Part shown: positions 36,801-48,487 of the stretch, piece after piece | How the letters are laid out: every line of letters begins with the position of its first letter | How positions within the stretch are numbered: position 1 is the stretch's first letter | NCBI GenBank assembly: GCA_003665825.1 | Contig: QPFY01000020.1 | Span: 62,001 to 126,000 of the forward strand | Direction of reading: 5' to 3' | Length of the DNA stretch: 64,000 nt | Origin: Microbotryum silenes-acaulis | Lineage: Eukaryota; Basidiomycota; Microbotryomycetes; Microbotryales; Microbotryaceae | Notes under the pieces: generated by a model | Database searches by the model: none | Told to the model about the DNA's origin: nothing | Seen by the model: the letters and a program-made list of their open reading frames with translations, nothing else | Program-made: the position numbers and the translations under genes

Positions 36801-37827
36801 CGTGCCCACCCGGTCCGACATCTGAATCTACCGCCGCGAACACGACGGGCACTCTCATTACATTGCCTTGTACGTCGACGACTTGCTTTTGGTTGGCCCC
36901 TCTACCGCCGAGATCGACCGGGTGCTCGACGCGTTGGAACTCGCGTATGGCATCAAACGTCTCGGACCTGCCGAATACATCCTAGGCATCCAAGTCAAGC
37001 GTGGACAAGACGGATCTATCACGCTCTCGCAAGAGCGCTACCTTCGGGACATCCTGGCCAGGTTCCAGTTCACCGATGCCAAGCCGGCGAGTATTCCAAT
37101 GCAGCCAGGTGTCGTCCTTGACTTCGAGGACTTGTCGGCCACTCCTCAGGATCGTACGCGCTACTTGCAGGCCATCGGTTCGTTGATGTACGCCGCCGTA
37201 GGAACTCGTCCGGACCTTGCCTTCATGGTCAGCTACCTCGCTCGCTTCTCGCAGCAGCCCGGCCCGGAGCATTGGACAGCCATCAAGCAGGTCCTCCGCT
37301 ACATCAAAGGCACGCTGGACTTGGGGCTCACCTATCGCAAGACCAGCCAACCACTCCATGGCTACTCGGACGCGAACTGGGGAGCCTGTCTAACGACCTC
37401 GCGATCGACCATGGGCTACGCGTTCATCTTTTCTGGAGCCGCGATCGCTTGGTGCTCCAAACGCGAGCACAGGGTCGCCAAGTCTACTACCGACGCGGAG
37501 TACCTCTCTCTTTCGTACACAAGCGGTGATGCCATCCACCTGAGCGAACTCCTGGCTGAACTTGGCGCTCCGGTCTCTGGCCCAGTCGTGCTCTACGGTG
37601 ACAACCAAGGTTCGCTGGCTCTTGCGCAGCACCCGACCAACCATCAGGGGTCTCGTCACGTTCGCATCTCGGAACACTACGTCCGCGAGAGGGTTGCTGA
37701 GAAGGAGATCGAGGTCCGCTACATCGCCACCGGTGACATGTTCGCCGATATCTTCACCAAAGCCTTGGGTCCCAAGCCGTTCATCTTCCATCGGGCGAAT
37801 TTGGGTTTACGAGGTGCAGTGGTATGA
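33835..37827 (+). pseudogene. copia Gag-Pol polyprotein, interrupted by one in-frame TGA
   Basis: One frame of 1331 codons with a single internal TGA at 36823-36825. Order: a short Gag with zinc knuckle [14 protein letters not shown]; protease ([13 protein letters not shown]); the pre-integrase [12 protein letters not shown]; integrase with [16 protein letters not shown] and NGRAERVNR (D, D, E); reverse transcriptase with [24 protein letters not shown] and YVDDLLLVG; RNase H with [31 protein letters not shown] and DIFTKALG. The stop falls between YVPTRSDI and IYRREH, just before the YVDD box. Gag is shorter than usual and may carry an internal deletion after [14 protein letters not shown]. 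Otherwise nearly complete. Confidence 0.95.
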
Positions 37828-37840
37828 CAGCACGGGGGGG

Positions 37841-38125
37841 TGTCAGAGTGTATATTGCTGTTTCATCCCACTTGTCTTCCTGATTATAAATAGTTACTAG
37901 TTGTTGATATCAGTCGCCTCGCGCGGCTCGTGCCTGCCTCGCGCGCGCTCCCTTAGCGCCTCTCTTCTTTCTCCAACTATCTTTACTATCATCTTCGGCT
38001 CTCGTACTTACGTATCTCGTGCCTCGGCTTCAGGTTAGTTACTCTGCAATACCTCAAACTATCTTTACTATCATCTTCGGCTCTCGTACTTATGTATCTC
38101 GTGCCTCGGCTTCAGGTTCCCAAAA
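37841..38125 (+). repeat. 3' LTR (285 bp) with internal duplication
   Basis: Same start and end as the 5' LTR, but a 59-bp stretch (AACTATCTTTACTATCATC to GGCTTCAG) occurs twice, separated by about 23 bp of sequence not found in the 5' LTR. Confidence 0.93.
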
Positions 38126-38130
38126 GGATA

Positions 38131-38634
38131 TCACTAGTACTCAGACGTGCCGGCGCACAACACACCCACTCACCTGTACACTTGAGCGGGGTAACCGGTT
38201 CCGACATCCGAGCGCGTTCCACTACAAAGCAAGGATTGCTTTATCGGCTTCGTCACCGGCTACGGGTTTACTGAGACTTTGTTGTGGTGGCGACTCAACC
38301 AAACTCAGGGCAGCTGAGCGAGGAGGTGGACGGGCCCAGGCACGTGCAGTTCAGAGTTCTTCCGGAGTGGGATTAGTCGCTCTTCGACCTCGCTGTCGAG
38401 CTAGGTCGAGCTCCAGCCTGCGAGAAAGCCTTTTCGGCCTGCATGTCTCCCATCGGACATCATCTCGTCGACATCTGTGAGTGGCCATCCTCCCGATCAC
38501 AACTGACGTGCATGCAGCGAGGGTACTGATGCTGCTTGAGTGTTGGCTCACCCTCACAATCAGCTTCTTGACCAAACACCCAGCCATCTCGTCTGACTCC
38601 ACACGTGACACCAGCCCTGATCCACGACGTCAGC
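38131..38634. other. Upstream region of the GH128 gene, next to the copia 3' LTR
   Basis: No gene recognised. The copia insertion leaves 504 bp between its target duplication and the ATG of the glucanase gene, both on the plus strand. Confidence 0.45.
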
Positions 38635-40229
38635 ATGCTCGTGCGCTACTCCTTCGTTGCCCTGGCCGCGCTCATTGGCGTAACATCTGCTCTCGACTCG
38701 AAGGGTGCGTGATTCCACTCTACGCTTGCCACCCACCTCGAACTGGTTCTAGGCGCAGGCTGGTGGGGCCTCGGCGGGCACGATCCTCCGCGTAGCAGGA
38801 TCGGTCTCCGCTTTGCCCCCGGCAACACGCCGCGTCTCCGCTAAATATCGTACAGTAACCGCTCTATACACAAGCTGAGACACGTTCCGGCCGCTTTCTC
38901 ATCTTAGAGCAAGCTCTACTCGAAGTACGGGTCAACAGAAAAGCGGCCAAGACGACTTCGTCCAAGAAGGTTTGTTGCCCTTCTCGATCGAGCGAAGCTA
39001 ATTAATCTCGGAATCCTTCGGCGTAATGAAAGCCTCGGTGATTCGCCCCGGCGCGCTCACCAACGCTGACTTTGCCCCCTCACCTTCCTTCGTTCGATAC
39101 CAACCAGGGCCTTGGATACAACACTGCGTCCTTGTTGAGCCAATTCGAACGCCGTAAATCCCTCGCATGGGCCTACAATTGGGCCAACTCGGTCAACAAC
39201 GGCAATCAGCCAGCTCTTTCGCCCGAAGTCGATTTCGTCCCGATGCTCTGGGGAAGTGATGCAACTGGGTGGTCTGCGGCTGCGAAAAAGAGAATCGCAC
39301 AAGGTGGGAAATACCTGCTAGGGTGAGTCTCTTCTTATGCTTACTTCGCAGGTGCCTCGAACACTTCGTGTCGTGCAGTCGTGAAGACTGTTTCATGTGG
39401 TCGAGCCCCGAGCTCACTGGCGGGCCTTTTCGTCTATACCAGCTTCAACGAACCCGACCTACCATCGCAGTCCAACATCACGCCTGCAAGAGCAGCTCAG
39501 CTGTGGAAGCAGAACATGGAACCCTTCGTCGGCAAAGCGCGACTCGTGTCTCCGGCCGTTACAAACGGCGCTTTCACATCCGACGGCGCTCCTATGGGCG
39601 TCAACTGGATGGCCGATTTTCTGGGCAACTGCACCCGGTGCCATATCGACGCTATTGCTTTGCATTGGTATGATGCTGCATGGGTCAGTATATAGACCAG
39701 ACCGTCCATTTGCTTCATCCGGCTTTGCGGTCGAGTAATTGTGGCTGATCGCATGACTTGTGCTGCACGCCCGCTCCAGAACACCGGGTACTTTTTTAAC
39801 TATCTCACCGACGCGCACAAGAAATTCAACAAGCCCATCTGGCTCACCGAGGTGAGGATACGGTATACTCCATGTTCTGGTCAGTGTGGGATACTAATCC
39901 ATCCCGATCTGTCGCGAAAAAGTTTGCTGGCTCGGGAACGACAGCGGAGCAGCAAGCGTTCCTCAAGAAAGTAATCCCCTGGCTCGAGAAGACGCCTTGG
40001 ATCCAGCGCTATGCAGGATTCGTAAGTCCGGGACCCGCATCTGAAGCATGGAGACATGGGGCGTGTCTGACTAACAGCACTGTCTGTTCCTGCCCTTCGG
40101 CGGCCCCACGTCGCTCTCCGATCCGACTTTCTTGCTGCTTCAAACTCACAGGGCGCCTTTGCGGGCCAGTACGTCAACGCGAATGGTGGCCTGACCGCTA
40201 TCGGAGATACGTATATGCGAACGGTTTGA
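38635..40229 (+). CDS. Secreted GH128 / Asl1-type glycoside hydrolase (probable beta-1,3-glucanase)
   Basis: Seven exons (38635-38704, 38908-38969, 39108-39322, 39443-39683, 39780-39851, 39923-40021, 40152-40229) total 837 nt, 278 aa. A signal peptide (MLVRYSFVALAALIGVTSA) is followed by a short Lys/Ser/Thr linker and the catalytic core: KKGLGYNTASLLSQF, WAYNWANS, VDFVPMLWGSD, KYLLGFNEPD, ARLVSPAVTNG, IDAIALHWYD, KPIWLTE, WIQRYAGF and ANGGLTAIGDTY. The glutamates in FNEPD and WLTE sit where the family has its acid/base and nucleophile. Members act on beta-1,3-glucan in the fungal wall. Intron 1 (203 nt) is long for this genome and less certain than the others. The LTR retrotransposon ends 0.5 kb upstream. 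Confidence 0.9.
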
Positions 40230-40553
40230 TGGCTAGCGTGATGTGTATATTCGATCTTCGCTGTAATCGCACCTAAGTGGGGGGTGCGCCTAGGCGCACA
40301 GAAATCTGCATCGGCTGCATCTCTTGACCAGTTTTATTCTTATTCATTTTACTTTCACTCGTTTCAGCATCGGGGCCCTCATTATTCACATTTCACGCCA
40401 GAGCGCAACCAAAATCCGAAGATGCCCGGAAACTTCCGAAGATGTCCGCCATCACCGACCGGCGGGCTGAGCTAACGTGATCCGGTCATGAGCCGGCGTT
40501 CCCTTCTTGCTCTCTGCGCCCCACATTCTAAAGATTCCAATTCGCACGCTACC
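40230..40553. other. Short intergenic region
   Basis: Separates the glucanase and the ABM-domain gene. Nothing further recognised. Confidence 0.5.
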
Positions 40554-41372
40554 ATGTCGCTCCCATTCAACGCCCCCAAAGCTCAGTCAGGCAAGATCAT
40601 CCTCGTCGTAAGTCTGAGCTGAGACTGCTGTACCCTCATGTGCTGGTGCTGCATTGTCTCGGGCCGAACACGTGGGTCTGGCCTGCGAACTGGCGATTGT
40701 GAGGCACATGCGGCCGGAGTGCGATTCCGAAACACCGAAACGAGACATCGATCAATGGCCTGACCCCTAATGAAGCGATCACTAATAACATCCCATCTGA
40801 CTGGATTGCTCAGGCCAATGTCCTCGCCAAGGGTGAGTCGAGGCATGTACTGCAAGAGCTCGTCGTCAGCCACGCGAGGTCGCTGATCGCCGTGCACTCA
40901 TCGATGCTTCCTCTTTCAAGACGGCAAGGGGGATGAGGTCCAAGCGGCTTTGGCCAAGGTGCGAGCAGCGGCCGAAGCGAGTGCCGAGAAGGACACCCAT
41001 ACCTACAGGACCACCAGGTCCGAGGAGGACCCCCGTACGTTGGTGGAACGGTCTCTTCCGGACAATCGGTCGGGCTCGCTTGGGAGCTGAGCTGACTTTT
41101 CGGCCTTCCGATGTTTCAATGCGCACTAGACAAGTTCCTCGTCTTTGAGGAGTACACTTTGCCCAATGGTATCGTCGATCATGGTGAGTGCTCGGTTGAG
41201 AGAACTCCTACATGTCCCATTTGGGTTCCAACATGCACGATCACTGACGTCGGCGCATTCATCGGCGAAAACTTGATTGACGGGTGCAGTGGCCGGCGAT
41301 AATTTCCAAGCGCTCGCAGCGGCTGGAATCATCGCCGATCTTGACATCAAGTATTTCCACGAGTTCAAGTAA
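40554..41372 (+). CDS. ABM-domain protein (antibiotic-biosynthesis-monooxygenase / YgiN-like)
   Basis: Five exons (40554-40607, 40814-40832, 40921-41034, 41130-41183, 41290-41372) give 324 nt, 107 aa. The joined protein starts MSLPFNAPKAQSGKIILVAN. It continues with VLAKDGKGDEVQAALAKVRA, SAEKDTHTYRTTRS, KFLVFEEYTLPNGIVDH and FQALAAAGIIADLDIKYFHE, the alpha/beta ferredoxin-like pattern of small ABM proteins, which usually dimerise. Some relatives oxidise quinols or aromatic compounds without a cofactor; others have no known activity, so no substrate can be claimed. Exon 2 is a 19-nt microexon. The length equals the usual single-domain size. Confidence 0.82.
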
Positions 41373-42191
41373 AGTCGTATCTGAGACTCGCAGATTTTCT
41401 AACCCTTTCCTGGCTTGAGGATGTGATCTCTTTCGGGGATGTGGAGTTTGCGGGCGATGATCGATGTGCGGACAAGGCGAGATGAAACATGAAATGAAAC
41501 ACAAATTAACAGACAAGTGATAAACGTGTATGCGACGATGCCCCCCTCGAATCAGCGAAGAGCTCAGACGAGTTGAAGATCATGTCGAAACAAGCGACGA
41601 GACAGGAAAAGGCGGCAAATTCACCACGACGACTGTGCATTGTTGTTCCATGGTAGACGGTCTGGCTAGCACGATGTTTTACTGGAGCAGGTGTCATACA
41701 CATACGCGTGACACGTCGTCGCATTGAATGGACCGAGAGCTGTGGACTTTGGAGCTCGCTCGGCGCCCACTACTAGGCGCGACGACAAGTTGGCCGGGAC
41801 CTTTCTTCGGTCTCCGAGTCAACCCCTGACACTGCTCTCTGGGATGATACATGATGTGATAGGTACGGTCCGCGCTTGTCGGACTTCGTTGAGGTCGATA
41901 AGAGTGACCGTCCGTTGCCTAGTGGCTAGGCGAGGGGAAGGGTTCTGCATGTTCTGCATCGTCCCCTTGCAAAATTAGTAATACAAGCCCTAATAGTCCG
42001 AGAGAATCCGTGCGAGTCATCCGCCGCAGGCGCTTGGAGCGCTTAGCAGCAACCCGGCCGTCGTCACACGCGGTTCGCATCCGATCAGCAGCTTTCTCTC
42101 CCTCCGTCCAGCCTGTCCAGCCTGTCCACCTTGATCTACTGTTCTACTCGAACTCCCATTCCCTTTTTCACCATCTCTCACTACTCTGAGG
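41373..42191. other. Intergenic region upstream of the MFS transporter
   Basis: No gene or repeat recognised in 0.8 kb. Confidence 0.45.
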
Positions 42192-44531
42192 ATGAAGATC
42201 CCTTTCATTTCCCGCCGTCGGAAGGATTCGGAGTTCGAGACGACCAACACTCTCACCGGCCGACCGCCCTTCTTACTCGGTTTGCGATCGGTGAGGACAC
42301 TCCCAGCCGGCTGCAACGCTGTTGCAAAGACGCCAGACTCGTCTGACTGACTCCCTGAACCTCTATTGCTCCCCGCAGTCAACACCGTATATCGCACTGA
42401 CAGTCGGCGTCGGCGTGCTCGTCGATCTGAGTGGCTACGGTCTCGTCGTCCCCGTCGTCAGTCTCCGAGGCTGGCTTTGACGCGAGCTCGGCTGCGGTGG
42501 CTCGATCACAAGCCTTACGATTCGATTCCATCCTACCATGTCCACCACAGGTACCATTCAGGCTGGAAGCGCTAGGGTATGACAATGTCGGATCCAAGAC
42601 GGGATGGCTCGTCGCGGCCTACGCTGCAGGTCTGATCGTCTCGTCTCCGCCGATCGCTTACGGTCAGTCTCTTTTTTGAGCACTGCCCGCCTTTGCAAAT
42701 TCTGCCAAAAACGGTCAATGGGATCATTACACGCAGTGAATGTGTTGTAACACATGGTTGACCCTCATTTTTTTTCTCTTTCTATTTCCTCCTTTGCATT
42801 GTATCTACTCCTCGACCCAACAGTCGGCCGGTTCAAGGACAAGCGTACACCGCTCCTGATAGCTCTCGGGTTTATGGCAGCTGCTGTTGTGCTTTTCATG
42901 GAAACATCCTCGTACCCTGCCATGCTCGTCAGTCGGGTGTTACAGTAAGTCGTTTTTGATTCGGCGTTTGCTCAGCTTGCCCGAGAACAAAGCACTGACC
43001 AGAAGCGGAACGTCAAACCGAGCACAGGGGTATCTCCGGAACCGGGATTTGGACGTTGGGCCTGGCGCTTGTAACCGACTCCGTACCAGAAGCCAGAGTG
43101 GGCATCATTATGGGATATGTCATGGTCGGATTCACAGTCGGTCAGCTCATTGGACCCCCCGTCGGTGGTGTGCTTTACGAAAGGATGGGCTACCGGGCAC
43201 CATTCGTCTTTGCCCTGTGTCTGAGTACGTCGAGTTGCGCTATGTTGTTGTCATCGGCTTTTTTCGACGATCCACATCTTTGTATGAAAACTAATGGTTT
43301 CACTGTGCACACTCCGCAGTCTTTGTTGATTTCGTCCTTCGATTGTTCGTCATCGAGAAGCGAACGGCGCTGAAATGGATCCGAGCCGGCAAGATAGACC
43401 TACCCAACTTTGAGGCTCCTGGCTACACCAACCCCAATGAGAAGACGACCGATGAAGCGAAGGCAGACGGAAAGATCTTGCCTGGTCAGGAGGTGAGGCC
43501 CGTCGTCGCTGATGGTTCTCGGCCGGCGTCAATTGATTCGGCTGCGGGGGTGGAGAAGGGACAAGCAGAGAAGTCGGAGCGGAAACCAGCTACGGAACTC
43601 GGCCCTTGGGCGGCGTTGAAGATTATGTCGACATCGATGAGGCCAGTTACGCTATTTGCTTTGACACTGTTGAACGGTATCACACTTGGTGGTCTGCTGG
43701 GTCAGTCCAAGGCCTGTCTATGTTCGACGCTGCTCGCCTCCTGACGGTTTCTCGAGCTGACCTGTCTTTCGATCATCCGAATCCAGACACGGGCATAACT
43801 CTCCATCTCAACGACATTTACGGCCTCAACTCCCTTGGCGCAGGACTTGTCTTTATTGGATTAATCGCCCCCAGCTTCGTCGCGTCGCCGTTCGCGGGGT
43901 GGGCCTGTGATCGCTACGGCGCCAAGGGCATCGCGACGATCGGCATGCTGCTCACGTTCCCGGGTTACCTGCTCCTCATGATCAACGGTCCCCTTCCCCT
44001 CACCGTCTTCTTCCTCGTCATCCTCGGCTTTGCCTTGTCCTTTTTCCTCACCCCCGTCATGCAAGATCTTTCAGTCGTGGTGCAGAACACCCCCGGACTT
44101 GTGAGTGTTACTGTCGTGGATCGTCGATGCAGCTGTCAGCCTGTTTCTGATTTCATGTGTCTGTTGCACCCTTCAAGCCTTCTACGTACGCCTACGGCGC
44201 TTTCAACATGATGTACTCGATCGGCTCGTTCATTGGTGAGTCTTCCGCGATCTCGCCTACGTTTTGGGGGGCCAATTCTGCACCGAACTTAGCCGAATCC
44301 TCTCATTGCGAAACTCCTGCAGGCCCCATCATCACGGGTCAGATCATCGAAGGCCTCGGTATCCGCAAGGGATGGATCGTCACGGCTATCATCTGCGCCG
44401 TTCTATCGGCGATGCTCACACCCTTCACCGTGATCTACGTTGGCGGGAGGTGCACATGGTTCGGTCGGTTCACGAAGTCGTCCACGCAGCAGACTTCGGC
44501 GGCGAGTGATGCCACTACCGTACAGGTCTAG
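42192..44531 (+). CDS. MFS transporter, drug:H+ antiporter-1 like
   Basis: Nine exons (42192-42290, 42379-42456, 42551-42662, 42824-42944, 43028-43224, 43320-43700, 43787-44100, 44178-44235, 44323-44531) total 1569 nt, 522 aa. The protein has about twelve membrane segments in two halves: IALTVGVGVLVDLSGYGLVV, TGWLVAAYAAGLIVSSPP, the loop GRFKDKRTP, LLIALGFMAAAVVLFM, then GIWTLGLALVTDSVPEA and GYVMVGFTVGQLIGPPVGG (motif C-like). A long charged central loop (residues about 220-300) follows, and then the second half with GLVFIGLIAPSFVASPFAGW, CDRYGAKGI and FLVILGFALSFFLTPVMQ. The pattern fits DHA1 or vesicular-amine-transporter-like fungal proteins. The substrate is unknown; neighbouring carbohydrate genes do not prove a sugar role. 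Confidence 0.9.
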
Positions 44532-45690
44532 GTCAGTTTCATTTTCCCTTCTTGTATATCCGTGGAGATGGTTTGTGGTCAGACCATCGACCGCGTGATC
44601 GAATTCTTACTTGACAGTCATGCCGTGGTGCCCCCTCCTTGTTGGTTAACAATTCGAAAACCTTAGTTTTGGTGTAGAAACGCAGAAGTTCATGTAGATT
44701 TCCTTCCTTTAGATCATCATAGATGCAGTCACGCAAAAACTCTAACTTCTTTGTGTAGATCAGCAATACCAAAGGCCGATTCTTTCGTCACCATTGTCGG
44801 GGTTGAGATGGCCCTCGTCTCCATTCAGGGGCTCGGTGGTGTCTCAGCGCTCAGCGCTCAGCGATCACTCGATCACCATCGACACGTACGGGCGAGGAGT
44901 CCGGACTTGAAAGTCTCGGATTATTATCGTCGTGAAAAGGGCTGACTTGACGCTGACTGAAGGAAGTAGCCCAATGATTATATCTATTCAGCAGAACCGA
45001 AACTCTCTCTTTCCATGTACCACCTCGTGTGGGACTACAAGGCATGACTCGCAACTAGAGCTGGCTTGGAGGCGCGCGCGCGCGCGTGGCACCGGAAAAA
45101 CTGCTCGAATTGATCCAGGATCATCCGCAAGTTCGTTCTCCGCGTGGCTTGGCCAAGGGAAGCGCCGGCCGGCCGGCCCGCTATGATCCATGAATGAGGG
45201 CTTTAGTCAGACCGAGTAAATACCCAAGTCAGCCAGACTCGCCGTCTCCGCGGGGCACCCACTTCGATCAAATCGCTGGCAAGGACTCGCTCTACACGGC
45301 TTTCCGCCGCTCAACGTTGGCTCGCTCTCGCTTCCGGAAAAATTCTTTCTTTTCAAGCCTTAGTATGTGTAAAGGACTACTAAGGGGTGGACTCGCACTC
45401 TCTTTCAGTGCGAAAGATGTGGGAGGAGAAGCAGAAAACTTGTGGCGGTGAACTGGAGATCTTCCCCAAGCCCCAAGTTTTACCCCGCCACTGGCACCGG
45501 TTGATCTTCCCAGCGCTTGAACAGGGCGTCGATGTTTCGCACCCTTGCGCCGGGGCGGTCTTTCTCGGCCGGGCTGCCCGCGATACGCCTATCACCGCAA
45601 CCGTTGCGGCGGTCGTCGCTCTGCTCTTGCCCATCGTCACCCGCACGTCGCCCCTTTTCAAGTTTTCACTCGCCTCGTTCCTCTGCAATC
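44532..45690. other. Intergenic region with an AT-rich open frame and a GC dinucleotide repeat
   Basis: On the minus strand 44539-44772 is open and reads FLRDCIYDDLKEGNLHELL, protein-like but without ATG start or known family. A (GC)n tract lies near 45073-45086. The rest is the upstream region of the alpha-glucosidase gene. Confidence 0.4.
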
Positions 45691-48487
45691 ATGTCGCACG
45701 TTCAAAAGTGGTGGAAAGAAGGTCTTGTGTACCAGGTCAGTGCTTCAGCCCCCCACTGCTGCACTTGCTGCCCTCTTTGGTGTCTCGCCCCCGCTGCCGC
45801 CTTGACCCCGCCCCCACTCGAATTCATGTCGGTCGTCGACACGTCTGGCTGGCGCGCGGAACTCGGCGAGACGAGCTGCCGATGGCACGACATCAGAAGC
45901 ACAGTCAATGGCTCTGAAACTACTCTGCTGCTCGTTTGATTGAAGATACAAGTCGAGCGGGATCCCAGCACTGCCGCATGCACCTCGGATTAACTCGACG
46001 ATGAAACCTCCGCGGCGTGGCCCCCCCGTCCAGATTTACCCGCGATCGTTCGCGTCGGCTCGCGGTCAAGCCGAGGGCGACATCAAGGGCATCATCGCAA
46101 AGTTGGACTACCTCAAGGGACTCGGCGTCGACATCATCTGGGTCTCGCCCTTTTACAAGTCGTACGTTGCTTTGTCTGGCTATGCACGCTGGTCTGCGAG
46201 GTGTCGTCGTGGAGGCGGAGATGAGGAGGACACCCATTTTCGCACCCACTCGTCGTCAGCTCCACACGCCACTTTCTCTAGCCGAGGCTATGTCCAGCAC
46301 CGCTCTACTCCTCCGGGAATGAATAGCTGACCGTGATCCCACGCCGAATCTCGAAACAGACCTCAACACGACAATGGTTACGATATTCAGGTCATTAGCA
46401 CCCCTGCTCTCCCCCGTCCCGCTCGGTCAATCTGCTAACTTGCACCGTTTGGCTTCACTTCTTCATCATCATCTTGAATTAGGACTACCAAGACATCCAT
46501 GAACCCTATGGCAAGGTCTCTGACATTGAGGATCTCATCGCGGGCTGCCACAAGCGAGGCATGAAGGTGTGAGTGACGATCACCCCCTATATCATCGACC
46601 AAGTCTTCACTACTCCCTGTGTCTTGCTCTTTCGCTCACACCCAATCCCTCTCGCGCATCGATATATGCGCAGTCTTTTTGATCTGGTCATCAACCACAC
46701 CTCGCATCTGCACGAGTGGTTCCAAGAATCTCGGTCGAGCAAGGACAACCCTAAGCGCGACTGGTACATCTGGCGCCCGGCCAAGTACGATGCCGATGGT
46801 GTTCGCCACCCGCCTTGCAACTGGAGGGGATGCTTTGGTGGATCGGTGTGGGAGTGGGACGAAAAGACTGAAGAGGTCAGTCTTCCACTGCCAATGTGGG
46901 GTACGCTGGTTCGGAGTAGCGGCCGAAAAAAAAATCCGTGTCTTTATTCGAGATCTTCGAGGCTCACTCTTTGAGGCATTCCCGTCTTACAGTATTACCT
47001 CCACTACTTCGTTCCCGAGCAACCCGACGTCAATTGGGAGAACCCGACTCTACGAAAGGCGCTGTATGAGAACGCGATCAAGTTCTGGCTCGACAAGGGC
47101 TGCGATGGGTTCCGAATCGACACCGCCAACATGGTGAGTCTGACCCTGCAGGCTATGCGTTGCCCCAGAGATGCCTAGAGCTGATATAGATCGCATGAAT
47201 CCTGACTCGTTGGTTCTCACAGTACTCCAAATTCATCGAGTTCCCCGATGCGCCGGTCGTCGACCCCACTACTCCGTGGCAACCTGCTCCCCTTTACTTC
47301 TCCAACGGACCCCGGCTGCACGAGTTCCTCAAGGAGATGTACGAAGAGACGTTCTCTAAATATGAGTGAGTGCCCACCGTGACTGTGCGTTATCACTTTG
47401 GATCTGGTGCATCTGAGCTCATTTCACTCGTTCTCTTTTGTCAGCTGCACCTCGATTGGAGAGCTGCCCAGCACCCCTTTGATCCCCGACATCCTGAAGT
47501 TTGTCGCCGCCGATGCCAAAGAGTTCAACATGGTCATCCAATTCGATCTCGCCGATCTCGACCACGGCAAAGGTCGCTTTAACCTCATGTACCACGACTG
47601 GCCCTTGACCAAATTCAAGGAAATCACCGCCAACTACCAGCAGTTGACCGATGCGAAGTACGATGCGTGGGCCGTGACCTACCTCGAGAACCACGATCAA
47701 GCGCGCAGTATCCCCCGCTACGCTTCGGATGCGCCTGAACACCGCGAGAACTCCGCCAAGTTGCTCGCGACGTTCCTGCTCACCGTCTCGGGCACGCCCA
47801 TTATCTACCAAGGAGGTTAGTAGTTCCATACGAGGCATCCTCAAGCGATCGGCTCATTGTGCTGACAACTGTGACTTCATTTTCGTCCCTGCAGAGGAAA
47901 TTGGCATGATCAATTGCCCCAAGTCGTGGGACATCGACGCCGACTACAAGGACATCGGTACGATCAACCAGTGGACCGAGATGAAGCAAGCCGCGGAGGA
48001 GAAGAAGGACTCCAAGCTGGTCGAGGAAGGCAAGCGCTCGATCCAGCTCACGAGCCGAGACCACGCCCGCACGCCGATGCACTGGAGCGCCGAGAAGCAG
48101 GCTGGTTTTACGACCGCGGACGAGACTTGGATGCGTGTGATGGACTCGTACAAAGAGATCAATGTCGCGGCGCAAGAGGGCGTCGCGAGCTCGCCGCTCG
48201 AGTACTACCGCTCGCTGATCGCGTACCGCAAGCAGCACAAGGACCTGTTCGTGTACGGCCACTTTGAGCTACTCGACAAGGCCAACGAGAAGACGATCCT
48301 CTACACCAAGCGCTCCGCTAGTGGCCAGGTCGCGTTCGTCGCGCTCAACTTTACCGCCGAGGAGCAGTCGTTCGAGTTGCCGTCCGATGTCAAGGGCGAG
48401 TTTGAGCTCGTCGAATCGCTCAAGTTCGGCGCTGGCAAGCGTGGTTCCCTTGGGGCTTACGAGGCGCAGATCTACATTACCAAGTGA
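45691..48487 (+). CDS. Alpha-glucosidase / maltase, GH13
   Basis: Nine exons (45691-45735, 46034-46161, 46360-46390, 46483-46568, 46674-46875, 46993-47133, 47223-47365, 47445-47815, 47895-48487) give 1740 nt, 579 aa, the usual size of fungal maltases. It starts [15 protein letters not shown]. The TIM-barrel motifs are [37 protein letters not shown] (nucleophile Asp), SIGELP (acid/base Glu) and YLENHDQAR (transition-state Asp); the C-terminal beta domain ends the chain. No signal peptide, so an intracellular enzyme hydrolysing maltose, sucrose or isomaltose is likely. The frame is open upstream with another ATG at 45532 that would add 53 Ser/Arg-rich residues like a targeting peptide. Exon 3 is 31 nt, and intron 1 is long (298 nt). 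Confidence 0.94.

Larger units (their letters stand above)
33628..38125 (+). mobile_element. Ty1/copia LTR retrotransposon
   Basis: The full element is 4.5 kb: 5' LTR 33628-33830, primer-binding site 33831-33843, polyprotein 33835-37827, G-rich polypurine tract 37832-37840, 3' LTR 37841-38125. GGATA flanks both ends (33623-33627 and 38126-38130), a 5-bp target duplication. Integrase precedes reverse transcriptase, which defines the copia superfamily. LTRs share nearly all bases but differ by a few substitutions and by an 82-bp insertion in the 3' LTR. Confidence 0.97.

Noticed and set aside
35497..36858. 453-codon minus-strand open frame inside the copia element
   Set aside because: A shadow of the GC-rich Pol frame; composition is low-complexity Trp/Arg/Gly and no family motif appears.
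37839..38130. Idea that the palindrome at 30755-31884 is a second LTR pair
   Set aside because: Its arms are inverted, not direct, share no sequence with the copia LTRs and lack TG...CA ends and a primer-binding site.
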